NCBI GenBank assembly: GCA_015068055.1 | Contig: SVLG01000024.1 | Location: 1 to 27,713, forward strand | From: Oscillospiraceae bacterium | GTDB taxonomy: Bacteria; Bacillota_A; Clostridia; Oscillospirales; Oscillospiraceae | Direction of reading: 5' to 3' | Length of the DNA: 27,713 bases | In this document: piece after piece, positions 20,219 to 27,713 of the stretch | Numbering within the stretch: the first letter of the stretch is position 1 | Layout of the letters: each line of letters begins with the position of its first letter | Program-made: the position numbers and the translations under genes | Notes under the pieces: generated by a model | Told to the model about the DNA's origin: nothing | Database searches by the model: none | Seen by the model: only the letters and a program-made list of their open reading frames with translations

Positions 20219-20915
20219 TCTCCCGCAAATGCTCCATGGCCCGGCGCTCCAAGCGGGATATCTGCACCTGCGAAACCCCAAGGACTCTGGCACAGGCATC
20301 CTGTGTCATGCCATGAAAATAGCGCAGGGCAATGACCTGCCGCTCCCGCTCCGCAATTCTTTCCAGGGCCAGCGAGAGCGTAACACGATCCAGCAGCCGC
20401 TCTTCCTGTCCATAGTCCCCCAAAACACTTTCCAGCGTAAAGCCATCACTGCCCGTTTGACGCTGCAGACTTTCAGCAGGACTGACGGCCGTTTCCGCCG
20501 CCGCGATTTCCTCAACAGTCAGTCCCGTTTCCGCCGCCACCTCACTGAGCAGCGGCTCCCGCCCCAGCCGCTGCTCCAGAGCAGTACGCACCATACGGAT
20601 CTGCATGGCCCGCTCCTTGATACCGCGGCTCACTTTGATGGACCCGTCATCCCGGAGAAAGCGTCGAATTTCCCCGGCGATTTTGGGCACAGCATAGGTG
20701 GAAAACTGCGTCCCATAGTCCGGGTCAAAGCCCTGTATGGCCTTGAGAAAGCCAAGACAGCCCAGCTGATAGAGATCGTCCGGATCCACGCCCCGGCCAA
20801 AATAGCGACGGGCGATGCTCCAGATCAGACCGCTGTTTTCCCGGATCAGCTCACCGGCGGCTTCCCGCTCCCCCTGTCGGGCGCGGCGGAGAAGCTCATA
20901 AAAAGCTTCCGTCAT
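20208..20915 (-). CDS. sigF: Sporulation sigma factor F
   Basis: A 235-residue RNA polymerase sigma factor, the first forespore-specific one. Region 2 is present (NSGLIWSIARRYFGRGVDPDDLYQLGCLGFLKAIQGFDPDYGTQFSTYAVPKIAGEIRRFLRDDG), then region 3 (KVSRGIKERAMQI) and the region 4 helix-turn-helix (MTQDACARVLGVSQVQISRLERRAMEHLRE). The ATG at 20913-20915 overlaps the spoIIAB stop as ATGA, as in other spore-formers; a longer reading to 20948 would overlap spoIIAB without reason. SpoIIAB binds and inhibits it until SpoIIAA frees it. Confidence 0.97.
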   Translation of the reverse strand: MTEAFYELLRRARQGEREAAGELIRENSGLIWSIARRYFGRGVDPDDLYQLGCLGFLKAIQGFDPDYGTQFSTYAVPKIAGEIRRFLRDDGSIKVSRGIKERAMQIRMVRTALEQRLGREPLLSEVAAETGLTVEEIAAAETAVSPAESLQRQTGSDGFTLESVLGDYGQEERLLDRVTLSLALERIAERERQVIALRYFHGMTQDACARVLGVSQVQISRLERRAMEHLREIML

Positions 20916-21352
20916 GGAAGCTGGGAACGCCGGGGCAGGCGGCGGCACATGGTAACCGTTGTGCCCCGTCCGGGTTTGGAACGAACCGTCAGGCTGTCCA
21001 TAAAGCTCTCCATAATTGTAAAACCCATGCCGCTGCGTTCTTCGCCTCCTGTGGTGTAGAGCGGCTCACGGGCCCTGGCTACATCTTCAATTCCCCGCCC
21101 CCAGTCGCGGACCTGTATCTCCAGCACATCCTCTGCCAAAATGCGGCAGCGCAGGGAAACCTTTCCTATGCTCTCCGGATAGGCGTGGACAATGGCGTTG
21201 GTGACCGCCTCACTGACCGCCGTTTTGAGATCGCCCAGTTCCTCCATCGTCGGATCCAGTTGGGATGCAAAAACACCACAGATGCTTCGGGCCAAAGCTT
21301 CATTGACGCTCCGGGCGGGAAACTCGGTTTTGAGATAATTCTCACATTTCAT
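20912..21352 (-). CDS. spoIIAB: Anti-sigma F factor SpoIIAB (serine kinase)
   Basis: A 146-residue GHKL-fold protein that holds sigma F inactive and phosphorylates SpoIIAA. The N box is EAVTNAIVHAYPE, the G1 motif VRDWGRGIED and the G2 motif ERSGMGFTIMESFMD, followed by the strand VRSKPGRGTTVTM. Length and order are as in Bacillus. Both ends overlap neighbours by four bases (ATGA), which gives the balanced stoichiometry known for this operon. Confidence 0.97.
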   Translation of the reverse strand: MKCENYLKTEFPARSVNEALARSICGVFASQLDPTMEELGDLKTAVSEAVTNAIVHAYPESIGKVSLRCRILAEDVLEIQVRDWGRGIEDVARAREPLYTTGGEERSGMGFTIMESFMDSLTVRSKPGRGTTVTMCRRLPRRSQLP

Positions 21353-21678
21353 ACGACGCCCTCCTTCATTGTACTGACTACGCGCACCAGCCGGTCAATG
21401 CCGGAAGCGTCCAGTACGCGCAGGGGCTGCTCCGCCGGGTCCATCACCAGAAGCCGCCCGCCAAGGGCTTCCATCCGTTTATGTAGACGCAGGATCAAGG
21501 CAATGCCGGAGCTGTCCATAAAAGAAAGCTCCGAGAGATCCAGAGCGCAGTCCCGGGGCAGAAAACGATCCAGCAGCCCATCGATCTCCCTCAGTGTCCC
21601 CGCTGCAGCATGATGATCCAGCTCGCCCAGCAGGCGGACACGGAGTATCCCGTTTTTACTGTCTGCCCGTATTTTCAT
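21349..21678 (-). CDS. spoIIAA: Anti-anti-sigma factor SpoIIAA
   Basis: A 109-residue STAS-domain protein. The phosphorylated serine is in LSFMDSSGIALILR, aligned with Ser58 of B. subtilis SpoIIAA. Unphosphorylated protein releases sigma F from SpoIIAB. The opening (LRVRLLGELDHHAAAGTLREIDGLL) is typical. AAGGAG stands before the ATG. First gene of the spoIIA operon. Confidence 0.97.
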   Translation of the reverse strand: MKIRADSKNGILRVRLLGELDHHAAAGTLREIDGLLDRFLPRDCALDLSELSFMDSSGIALILRLHKRMEALGGRLLVMDPAEQPLRVLDASGIDRLVRVVSTMKEGVV

Positions 21679-21699
21679 ATGACCAGCCTCTCCTTCGTA

Positions 21700-21734
21700 T
21701 AAAAAATGGCACTACGGATCTACCGCAGTGCCAT
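21700..21734 (-). terminator. Terminator of the beta-propeller lipoprotein gene
   Basis: On the minus strand ATGGCACT pairs with AGTGCCAT, with an inner CGG / CCG, followed by TTTTTTAT. It lies just before the spoIIA ribosome binding site, leaving almost no room for a separate promoter downstream of it. Confidence 0.85.
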
Positions 21735-21745
21735 TCTATTCCTTT
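21718..21745 (-). promoter_or_regulatory. Possible sigma-H promoter of spoIIA
   Basis: On the minus strand AAAGGAATA (21737-21745) is a full match to the sigma-H -35 pattern RNAGGAWWW. Thirteen bases on is GTAGATCC, a poor match to RNNGAATWW. spoIIA is sigma-H dependent in known spore-formers, so a site is expected here, but it would overlap the terminator stem. Confidence 0.3.
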
Positions 21746-21777
21746 TCCCGGGCAAAAGCTGACGAAAGCCGCCGCCC

Positions 21778-23295
21778 TCACAAAAACCACTCGCCCACAA
21801 AGACCAGATCCTCCAGTCGGAGGGCATGGACCTCACGGGTATCCGCAATGTAAAGGTAGTCACCCATAACATAAAAGCGCATATGGGCGCTGTTATCCGA
21901 GGTGGACACATCCTGCTGATGGGTAAAACCGCTGTTACCCCAGCGGAAGAGACTGCAGCCCGTTTCGCTGCCCAGAGCCAGCAGGTCCCCGGAGAGCCAA
22001 AGGCCCCGCTTTTCCTCCAGCGCCGGGCGGTAGGTGTAGCCCAGAATGCGGCCGCCCGCCTCTTTCAGCGTTCCCTTGGCCCCGGCGCGCAGCAGGCAGA
22101 GATCCAGCGCGCTGCCATCGGCGTTGTAGGCAAGGCTGAGCCAATGTTGTCCGTCCAGACGCTCGACCCGGGCGGCATTCACTTCCCCCTGACGGAGGGA
22201 ACGGTCGGACAGGTTCAGTGTCTGCAGCTTATTCCCAGCCGTAAGCCGGAAGCAGTCCGTTCCGAACCCGCAGCTTTCCCCGTTAGGGAGCAGCTCCCGT
22301 TCCCAAAGCGGAAGCATTTCGGCGGATAACGCCGTAAAAAGCGTATGTTCTTCCGTTTCCGTGACAAGATAAAGAACGCCGTCCAGAAGCTGCGCATCCA
22401 CCGCCCGCCCTTCCAGTCTCACCGCCCGTGGTTTCCCGATGCAGTCCGTACCAAAGGCATAGTGAATCACGGCGGCGTCCAAACCACCAATGATATAGGC
22501 ACCATCGGCACCCAGAACCGCCCGGTCACCGCCCCCCAGAAGGGCCCGGGCGTCCCAGCGGACCCCGTCAGTGAGATCGTAGAGCCCCAGCACGATCATC
22601 TGGGCGCGGCCACCCTCGTGCAGATCCACATGGTCACCTTCCAGCTCCATGCGGTGCTCGCTGTTGTGAACGGCGGGCGTGGCATAATCCGCTTCATAAA
22701 CGCTGCGCCGGCTCAGAAGCCAGAGATGGCCCTCGCCGTCGATATGGCCTGCACAGGCGCTGCCGTCCTGACCATAGCTCGCCACGGAAACGGGATTGGC
22801 CGGATCGGAAATATCAAAAATATCCAGCACGGTCCGGCTCCGATCGGTAAAGACCCTTTCCCCTTCTGTCCAGACCTCGCTGTACTCCACCCAGGCAGAC
22901 AGCACGGCCAGTCGGTCACCGCTGACAAAAAGCTCCAGCGGCGTCTTTTCGCAGCCTACCCAGCTGTTCTCCTCCCGCTTCTCCGTCCACCAAAAGCCCA
23001 CATCCAGCATACAAAGGCGATAAAAACCGCCGTTTTCCGCGTGATAAATGCCCAGCTGCTTCTTGTGGATCACAAATAACGTGTTATCCTGCATGGCAAT
23101 CAGATCACCGCCGCCCTCTGCCGTGAAGGCCTCCCGATCCACTTCGTCGCTGCGCCAGGCCACCTCCATCGTCTCCCGGGCCGAACTTTTATCCGCCGTG
23201 GACATAGTGGGGGGCTCCGGAGCAGCTTTCCCGGCTCCGCAGCCGCCAATCAGCAGAACAAGCATAAGCAATGCTGCCCGGATTCTCTCTCTCAT
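21778..23295 (-). CDS. Beta-propeller domain lipoprotein
   Basis: A 505-residue exported protein. The N-terminus MRERIRAALLMLVLLIGGCG is a lipoprotein signal with lipobox IGGC. The rest is a repeat-built beta-propeller of the kind described as distantly related to WD-40. Seen are the recurring closing strands TVLDIFDISDPANPVSVASY, AQMIVLGLYDLTDGVRW and ALDLCLLRAGAKGTLKEAG, and the YVMGDYLYIADTREVHALRLED end. Function is unknown; extracellular binding is inferred. I chose the ATG at 23293-23295, with GGGAG about six bases upstream; the TTG at 23307 is itself part of that region. Transcribed alone toward spoIIA and closed by the terminator at 21700. Confidence 0.85.
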   Translation of the reverse strand: MRERIRAALLMLVLLIGGCGAGKAAPEPPTMSTADKSSARETMEVAWRSDEVDREAFTAEGGGDLIAMQDNTLFVIHKKQLGIYHAENGGFYRLCMLDVGFWWTEKREENSWVGCEKTPLELFVSGDRLAVLSAWVEYSEVWTEGERVFTDRSRTVLDIFDISDPANPVSVASYGQDGSACAGHIDGEGHLWLLSRRSVYEADYATPAVHNSEHRMELEGDHVDLHEGGRAQMIVLGLYDLTDGVRWDARALLGGGDRAVLGADGAYIIGGLDAAVIHYAFGTDCIGKPRAVRLEGRAVDAQLLDGVLYLVTETEEHTLFTALSAEMLPLWERELLPNGESCGFGTDCFRLTAGNKLQTLNLSDRSLRQGEVNAARVERLDGQHWLSLAYNADGSALDLCLLRAGAKGTLKEAGGRILGYTYRPALEEKRGLWLSGDLLALGSETGCSLFRWGNSGFTHQQDVSTSDNSAHMRFYVMGDYLYIADTREVHALRLEDLVFVGEWFL

Positions 23296-23369
23296 AAAAT
23301 CTCCCAAGACCGAAAGATACGGAATTTTGCTGAAATTTTACAAAGTTTCCTGAATCTTTCATTTTTTTC

Positions 23370-23398
23370 TTTACTTATGAAAGAGATTGTAGCATAAT
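23370..23398 (+). promoter_or_regulatory. Promoter of the CofE-like gene
   Basis: TTTACT (23370-23375), 17 bases, CATAAT (23393-23398). The leader of about 30 bases carries GAGGAGGAA before the ATG at 23435. Confidence 0.5.
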
Positions 23399-23434
23399 AA
23401 TTGAGTGATTCCAAGCCTGAGGAGGAATTTTTAT

Positions 23435-24625
23435 ATGCGTACAGTCGGTGTTATTGCCAGAGGTATCCGCGCCCCCATTATCCGTGAGGGTGACGATTTG
23501 GCCGCCATCGTTGCAGACAGCGTTATCGACGCTTCCAGGGAAGCCGGTTTCGAATTCCGTGACCGGGACATCGTCGCCGTGACCGAGTCCGTGGTGGCCC
23601 GCGCCGCCGGCAACTATGCCAGCGTGCAGGACATCGCCGCCGATGTGCAGCGTAAGTTCGGCTGTGAGCATCTGGGCGTGGTGTTCCCCATCACCTCCCG
23701 TAACCGCTTCGCCATCGTGCTGCGCGGCGTTGCCATGGCCGTGAAGAAGCTGACGCTGGTACTCAGCTATCCCATGGACGAGGTGGGAAACCATCTTTTC
23801 GATGAGGATCTGCTGGAGAGTGCCGGTATCAATCCCTACAGCGACACTCTCACCGAGGCGGAGTACCGCGCCGCCTTTGGTTACGCTGTACACCCCTTCA
23901 CCGGCGTGGACTACGTTGCTTACTATAAGGAACTCATCGAGAACTGCGGCTGCGAGGCCGAGCTTCTCTTTGCCAACCGCCCCGAGGCCGTTCTGGCCAG
24001 CACCAGGAATGTTCTCTGCTGCGACATTCACACCCGTGAGCGCACCAAGCGCCACCTGCTGAACGCCGGTGCGGAAAAGGTTCTCTGCCTGGATGAAATT
24101 CTCAACGAGAGCATCAACGGCAGCGGCTACAACGAAAACTACGGCCTGCTGGGCTCCAACAAGTCCACTGAGGACAAGGTAAAGCTCTTCCCCCGCGACT
24201 GCCAGCGCTTCATCGACGATCTGGCCGCCAGAATGGCTGCTGCCACCGGCAAGACCATTGAGTGCATGATCTATGGCGACGGCGCCTTCAAGGATCCCGT
24301 GGGCAAGATCTGGGAGCTGGCCGACCCCGTGGTCTCTCCCGCCTGCACCCCCGGTCTGCTGGGCACTCCCAATGAGCTGAAGATCAAGTATCTGGCCGAC
24401 AACGACTACGCCGGTCTCTCCGGCGAGGAACTGAAAGCCGCCGTTCAGGCCTCCATTCGCAGCAAGGACAGCGACCTCAAGGGCAGCATGGCCAGCCAGG
24501 GCACCACTCCCCGTCAGCTCACCGACCTGATCGGTTCTCTCTGCGACCTGACCAGCGGCAGCGGCGACAAGGGCACCCCCATCGTCTTCATTCAGGGTTA
24601 CTTCGACAACTATTCTCAGAACTGA
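23435..24625 (+). CDS. CofE-like coenzyme F420-0:L-glutamate ligase homologue
   Basis: A 396-residue protein of the F420 gamma-glutamyl ligase family, in the longer form found in Clostridia. It opens with MRTVGVIARGIRAPIIREGDDL and has DIVAVTESVVARAAGNYASV, matching the CofE-type nucleotide-binding core, then IECMIYGDGAFKDPVGKIWELADPVVSPA. True CofE adds glutamate to F420-0. Most gut Clostridia are not known to make F420, so the substrate may be another carboxylate compound. The ATG at 23435 has GAGGAGG upstream; an ATG 30 bases earlier has none. Codon bias is strong, suggesting good expression. Transcribed alone, with a terminator after it. Confidence 0.82.
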   Translation: MRTVGVIARGIRAPIIREGDDLAAIVADSVIDASREAGFEFRDRDIVAVTESVVARAAGNYASVQDIAADVQRKFGCEHLGVVFPITSRNRFAIVLRGVAMAVKKLTLVLSYPMDEVGNHLFDEDLLESAGINPYSDTLTEAEYRAAFGYAVHPFTGVDYVAYYKELIENCGCEAELLFANRPEAVLASTRNVLCCDIHTRERTKRHLLNAGAEKVLCLDEILNESINGSGYNENYGLLGSNKSTEDKVKLFPRDCQRFIDDLAARMAAATGKTIECMIYGDGAFKDPVGKIWELADPVVSPACTPGLLGTPNELKIKYLADNDYAGLSGEELKAAVQASIRSKDSDLKGSMASQGTTPRQLTDLIGSLCDLTSGSGDKGTPIVFIQGYFDNYSQN

Positions 24626-24629
24626 TACA

Positions 24630-24661
24630 AAAATGGACACCCACTGGGTGTCCATTTTTTC
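24630..24661 (+). terminator. Terminator after the CofE-like gene
   Basis: ATGGACACCC pairs with GGGTGTCCAT around ACT, flanked by A and T runs. The ribosome binding site of the next gene follows within about five bases, so that gene depends on read-through or an unseen promoter. Confidence 0.9.
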
Positions 24662-24675
24662 AAAGGAGTGTTCCT

Positions 24676-25482
24676 ATGTTCATGAACGCCAAAAACGATC
24701 GCGTCCCACTGGGCAGCACCCATATGGACTATGTGGTCTTTGGCAGAGGCAATGAGGCGCTTATTATGCTGCCCGGCCTCGGGGATGGTCTGCGCACCGT
24801 CCGTGGCATGGCACTGACCATGGCTCTCACGTACCGGAAGCTCGGCAGCCGATACCGGGTCTTCGTCTTTTCCCGAAAAAGCGACCTGCCCGCCGGATGC
24901 AGCACCCGCGACATGGCGGCGGACCAGGCGGCAGCCATGGAGGCGATGGGCATTGACCGCGCCCATATCCTTGGCGTTTCTCAGGGCGGCATGATCGCCC
25001 AGCATCTGGCCATCGATTATCCGGATAAGGTCGCTAAGCTGATACTTGCCGTCAGCACCGCGAAGACCTCCCCCATGACACAAGGCGTCCTTGCCCGATG
25101 GACAGAACTCATGAGGCAGGGGGACTACGGCGAGATCATGGTGGACACCGCAGAGCATTCATACTCCGATGCCTATCTGAAAAAGTACCGTTTCCTGTAC
25201 CCGCTGCTGCGCCGCATGGGAAAGCCGCAGAATCCGAAACGCTTCATCATACAGGCGGAAGCCTGTATGGGCCACAGCGCTGTTGAAGAGCTGGAGAGAA
25301 TAAAAGCCCCCACCCTTATTATCGGAGGGGGCAAGGACAAAGTCGTGGGAAGTGAGGCTGCTTGGGAACTCCATGAGTCCATTCCCGGCAGCGAAGTGGT
25401 GGTTTATGAAGGGCTGGGCCACGCGGCCTATGAGGAAGCAAAGGACTTTCAGGAACTCCTTCTGTCGTTTCTCACAGAGTAA
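24676..25482 (+). CDS. Alpha/beta hydrolase
   Basis: A 268-residue soluble hydrolase. The oxyanion region is MLPGLGDGLRT, the nucleophile elbow GVSQGGMIAQHLA (Ser), the acid GGGKDKVVG (Asp) and the histidine EGLGHAAYEE, so the catalytic triad is complete. A helical cap lies between about residues 130 and 200. Substrate unknown; esterases and C-C hydrolases share this plan. The ATG has AAAGGAG eight bases upstream. No promoter is evident between the preceding terminator and the start. Confidence 0.88.
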   Translation: MFMNAKNDRVPLGSTHMDYVVFGRGNEALIMLPGLGDGLRTVRGMALTMALTYRKLGSRYRVFVFSRKSDLPAGCSTRDMAADQAAAMEAMGIDRAHILGVSQGGMIAQHLAIDYPDKVAKLILAVSTAKTSPMTQGVLARWTELMRQGDYGEIMVDTAEHSYSDAYLKKYRFLYPLLRRMGKPQNPKRFIIQAEACMGHSAVEELERIKAPTLIIGGGKDKVVGSEAAWELHESIPGSEVVVYEGLGHAAYEEAKDFQELLLSFLTE

Positions 25483-25511
25483 AAGGCTGCACCGGGCGGT
25501 GCAGCCTTTTA
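25481..25511. terminator. Bidirectional terminator
   Basis: AAAAGGCTGCACC pairs with GGTGCAGCCTTTT around GGGC, and works in both directions between the convergent hydrolase and CyuA-like genes. Confidence 0.9.
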
Positions 25512-25514
25512 CAG

Positions 25515-26783
25515 TCAGTTGAGCATGATTTCCACGATTTCCTTATCGGTATCCTGCATACCCCGGCGGGCCAGCGTGCCCACGGCAGCGATGGTATCCT
25601 CCACATCGTCCTTAAGAATGCCGTCACCGCCCTGGAATTCGCGGCCGCGCTTGGCCATCTGATAGGCCAGCAGGGCGCTGGTGACACTGGCGGCAATTTT
25701 GGCGGCACAGGAACCCTTGGCACCGTCGCAGATCATGCCGGAGGTAATAGCCAGCGCATTCTTGATGGTGGCGGACATAACCTCGTAGCCCTGTCCTTCC
25801 AGATAGGCGATACCGCAGGCTGCACCCACGCCGGCGCTGATGGCGCCGCAGAAGGCGGAGAGACGGCCGATTCCGGTCTTCTGGTGGATGGTAACCAGAT
25901 TTGCCACCACGAGGGCCCGGTAAAGCTGCTCCTCCCCGCTGCCGATGGCTCTGGCATACTCAATAACAGGCAGGGATGTAGTAATGCCCTGGTTGCCGCT
26001 GCCGGAGACGATGATCACCGGCATCTCGCAGCCGCTCATACGGGCGTCGCTGCCGGCGGCGGCCATGGCGGCGGCACGCATCAACACACTCTCGCGGCCA
26101 AGCTCCATCATCAGCTTGCCGACCTGACCGCCCCAGTTCCCTTTGATGCCCTCGGCGGCAATGGCACTGTTGTACTCGATCTGGCGGCCGATGGTGCTGC
26201 GCAGTTCATCTACGGGCACACAGTTGGCAAAATCCAGAATAGACTCCAGAGAAAGGAAGCTCCGGTCAGACTCCGCAGCCAGAGCCTCTGCGGTTTTGGC
26301 ATTCTTCAGGAGGGAAACACCGTTCTTCTCCAGCACAACCAGATCGGTGTGCGTGGTCTTGATAACGCTGCGGGCGCAGTCATTGCCCGCATACACTGTG
26401 ATTTCTATGTAGAAAAGTTCGTCTGTATCCGCCTGAGAAACACGAATGGGCGTTTTCTCCAGATAGGCGTGGATGGCGGGGATCTCCCCGGCGCTGACAT
26501 TCTTCAGCACTTCCAGCTCTGCATCCGCCTCGCCGGCGGCAATACCGGCGGCTGCGGCCGCCTCCAGACCGTGAAGATCGCCTGTATTGGGCACAATGAC
26601 GCTTTTGACATTCTTGATGATGTTGCGGCTGACAGAGACGTCCACCGACTCGGGCATCGTCCCCAGCGCCTCTCTGGCTTTTGCGGCCGCGTAAGCCACG
26701 GCAATGGGTTCCGTGCAGCCGAGAGCGGGACGAAGTTCCTCTCTCAGCACCCGTATACAGTCTTCATATACCTTTTCTTCCAT
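25515..26783 (-). CDS. cyuA: L-cysteine desulfidase / L-serine dehydratase-like protein (CyuA, UPF0597)
   Basis: A 422-residue iron-sulfur enzyme of the UPF0597/CyuA family. Members break L-cysteine into sulfide, ammonia and pyruvate. The key text is present: LGCTEPIAVAYAAAKA near the start, SVSRNIIKNVKSVIVPNTG, GSGNQGITTSLPVIEYA, and the cysteine pairs in FCGAISAGVGAACG and SGMICDGAKGSCAAKIA that should hold a [4Fe-4S] cluster. I chose the ATG at 26781-26783 with GGGAGA about seven bases upstream; the longer frame adds 18 residues over the leader. Transcribed alone. Confidence 0.92.
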   Translation of the reverse strand: MEEKVYEDCIRVLREELRPALGCTEPIAVAYAAAKAREALGTMPESVDVSVSRNIIKNVKSVIVPNTGDLHGLEAAAAAGIAAGEADAELEVLKNVSAGEIPAIHAYLEKTPIRVSQADTDELFYIEITVYAGNDCARSVIKTTHTDLVVLEKNGVSLLKNAKTAEALAAESDRSFLSLESILDFANCVPVDELRSTIGRQIEYNSAIAAEGIKGNWGGQVGKLMMELGRESVLMRAAAMAAAGSDARMSGCEMPVIIVSGSGNQGITTSLPVIEYARAIGSGEEQLYRALVVANLVTIHQKTGIGRLSAFCGAISAGVGAACGIAYLEGQGYEVMSATIKNALAITSGMICDGAKGSCAAKIAASVTSALLAYQMAKRGREFQGGDGILKDDVEDTIAAVGTLARRGMQDTDKEIVEIMLN

Positions 26784-26835
26784 AATCAATCTCCCTATGC
26801 AAAGTTGTATTCCCTCCATGCGGAAGAACGGGTTC

Positions 26836-26841
26836 ATTATA
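26836..26841 (-). promoter_or_regulatory. Extended -10 promoter of the CyuA-like gene
   Basis: TGGTATAAT on the minus strand is a perfect -10 with the TG extension. The -35 region (CTGTAA) is poor. The leader is about 46 bases. Confidence 0.55.
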
Positions 26842-26948
26842 CCACTTTTTTCATGCTTTTACAGCCCCTTTCGACTTAAAATTCATCTATTCGCAAAATC
26901 AACAAAAGAAAAGCCATATTTTTTAAGAACTTCGCCTGATATTAGGGA

Positions 26949-26976
26949 TTGCAATAATCGAAAAAAGCGGTAAAAT
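26949..26976 (+). promoter_or_regulatory. Promoter of xpt
   Basis: TTGCAA (26949-26954), 16 bases, TAAAAT (26971-26976). The start near 26983 leaves a leader of about 26 bases, too short for a purine riboswitch. Confidence 0.55.
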
Positions 26977-27008
26977 GAAAGGGATGATTTCGTTTGGAGG
27001 AAGATAAT

Positions 27009-27581
27009 ATGCAGCTTCTGGAAGAGCGTATCCGGCGCGACGGTGTGGTCCGCGAGGGCGGAATTCTCAAAGTCGACAGCTTTCTCAATCATCAGATGGA
27101 CATCCCCCTGTTTGAGGAGATGGCCAAAGAATGGCTGCGCCTTTATGCGGGCTGCGGCGTGAATAAAATTCTCACCATTGAGGCATCCGGCATCGGCATT
27201 GCATGTATCGCAGCGCAGCAGTTCGGGTGTCCTCTTGTTTTTGCCAAGAAGAGCAAGACCAAGAACATCGCCGGCGATGTCTGGACCGCCAAGGTGGAAA
27301 GCTACACCCACGGCCGCATCTACGACATCATCGTCTCCAAGGACTTCCTCGGCAAGGGTGACAGGGTTCTCATCATCGACGACTTCCTCGCCAACGGCGC
27401 TGCGCTCAGCGGTCTTATCCAGCTGGTGGAGGAGTCCGGGGCCGAGCTCGTGGGTGCAGGTATCGCCGTGGAGAAGGCCTTCCAGCCCGGCGGCGACATG
27501 ATCCGGCGGCGCGGTGTCCGGGTAGAGAGTCTTGCCAGAGTCAGCGGCATGAGCGTCGAAGGCGGCGTAGAGTTCTGCTGA
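27009..27581 (+). CDS. xpt: Xanthine phosphoribosyltransferase
   Basis: A 190-residue purine salvage enzyme making XMP from xanthine and PRPP. The opening MQLLEERIRRDGVVREGGILKVDSFLNHQMD is characteristic of Xpt. The PRPP-binding loop is RVLIIDDFLANGAALSGL, and the hood/flexible loop region is FAKKSKTKNIAGDVWTAKVESYTHG. Length equals the family norm of about 190. The ATG at 27009 follows GGAGGAAGATAAT. It precedes a lipoprotein gene, the usual place of a nucleoside-uptake binding protein in Clostridia, but too little of that gene is visible to say. Confidence 0.96.
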   Translation: MQLLEERIRRDGVVREGGILKVDSFLNHQMDIPLFEEMAKEWLRLYAGCGVNKILTIEASGIGIACIAAQQFGCPLVFAKKSKTKNIAGDVWTAKVESYTHGRIYDIIVSKDFLGKGDRVLIIDDFLANGAALSGLIQLVEESGAELVGAGIAVEKAFQPGGDMIRRRGVRVESLARVSGMSVEGGVEFC

Positions 27582-27654
27582 AACACTGTCCTTACACCGC
27601 GAAGCGGTTTTGGAACATATACTGTCTATTATTTTTTTGGAGGAAAAGAAACAC

Positions 27655-27713
27655 ATGAAAAAGATCACCGCTCTGCTTCTCGTGCTGGTCCTCTGCCTCT
27701 CCCTCTGCGCCTG
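27655..27713 (+). CDS. Exported lipoprotein, N-terminus only (cut by the window edge)
   Basis: The last 59 bases encode MKKITALLLVLVLCLSLCA and continue past the window. This is a signal peptide with a basic start and hydrophobic core; the cysteine-rich end suggests a lipobox. A GGAGG lies about 13 bases before the ATG, in a T-rich setting. It follows xpt by about 70 bases. A BMP-type nucleoside-binding lipoprotein would fit the position, but this is a guess from gene order. Confidence 0.65.
   Translation, partial: MKKITALLLVLVLCLSLCA

Noticed and set aside
26880..27008. A purine riboswitch upstream of xpt
   Set aside because: Known in B. subtilis, but here the predicted leader is only about 26 bases and neither the paired loops nor the core sequence of the aptamer are present.
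27596..27610. A terminator after xpt (ACCGC-GAA-GCGGT-TTT)
   Set aside because: Five base pairs and a very short T run are too weak to call; it may be a partial pause only.

Overview
The window looks like chromosome of an endospore-forming, fairly GC-rich Clostridia member, most plausibly an Oscillospiraceae-type gut bacterium. The evidence is the spoIIAA-spoIIAB-sigF operon, the yabP-yabQ-divIC-yabR block, strong AGGAGG-type ribosome binding sites, frequent TTG and GTG starts, and hairpin-plus-T-tract terminators. No rRNA, CRISPR array, insertion sequence, prophage or attachment site was seen. All family calls come from reading motifs, not from database searches.

Layout. 1-1514 (minus): an ABC exporter pair whose permease looks short. 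1608-3117 (minus): yabP, yabQ, divIC and yabR, with yabQ running through almost all of divIC in another frame. 3158-3350 (plus): a tRNA-Leu(UAA) with its own promoter and tandem terminator hairpins. 3352-3711 (minus): a small membrane protein. 3758-6651 (plus): a promoter with an operator-like palindrome driving a phytoene-desaturase/retinol-saturase-like flavoprotein and a reductase with a C-terminal [2Fe-2S] ferredoxin domain. 6632-7853 (plus): an FCD-type GntR regulator, whose promoter is built into the preceding terminator, and a PH-domain protein. 7853-9751 (minus): a YtrA-type regulator with its ABC ATPase and permease, and an operator over the promoter. 9761-10997 (minus): an AraC-family regulator, divergent from a glucuronide/uronate operon.

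11132-19692 (plus) is the centrepiece: a GPH-family symporter, a GH2 glycosidase, glucuronate isomerase, a KDG-kinase-like PfkB kinase, a LarA-family (nickel-pincer) enzyme and an SDR D-mannonate oxidoreductase. Glycoside would be imported, hydrolysed, and the uronate taken to fructuronate and D-mannonate. Mannonate dehydratase and KDPG aldolase are absent here. A LarA-family enzyme, a class that inverts carbon 2 of hydroxyacids, sits where the dehydratase would be expected.

19694-21678 holds a short SpoIVFB-like membrane protease running head-on into sigF, then the spoIIA operon on the minus strand. 21700-23295 (minus) is a beta-propeller lipoprotein. 23370-25511 (plus) is a CofE-like F420 glutamate ligase homologue and an alpha/beta hydrolase. 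25515-26841 (minus) is a CyuA/UPF0597 cysteine desulfidase-like enzyme. 26949-27713 (plus) is xanthine phosphoribosyltransferase and the start of a lipoprotein cut off by the window edge.

The strongest leads for something undescribed are the LarA-containing uronate route, the flavoprotein/ferredoxin-reductase pair with its palindrome, several places where a terminator also carries the next gene's promoter or ribosome binding site, and the yabQ/divIC overlap.
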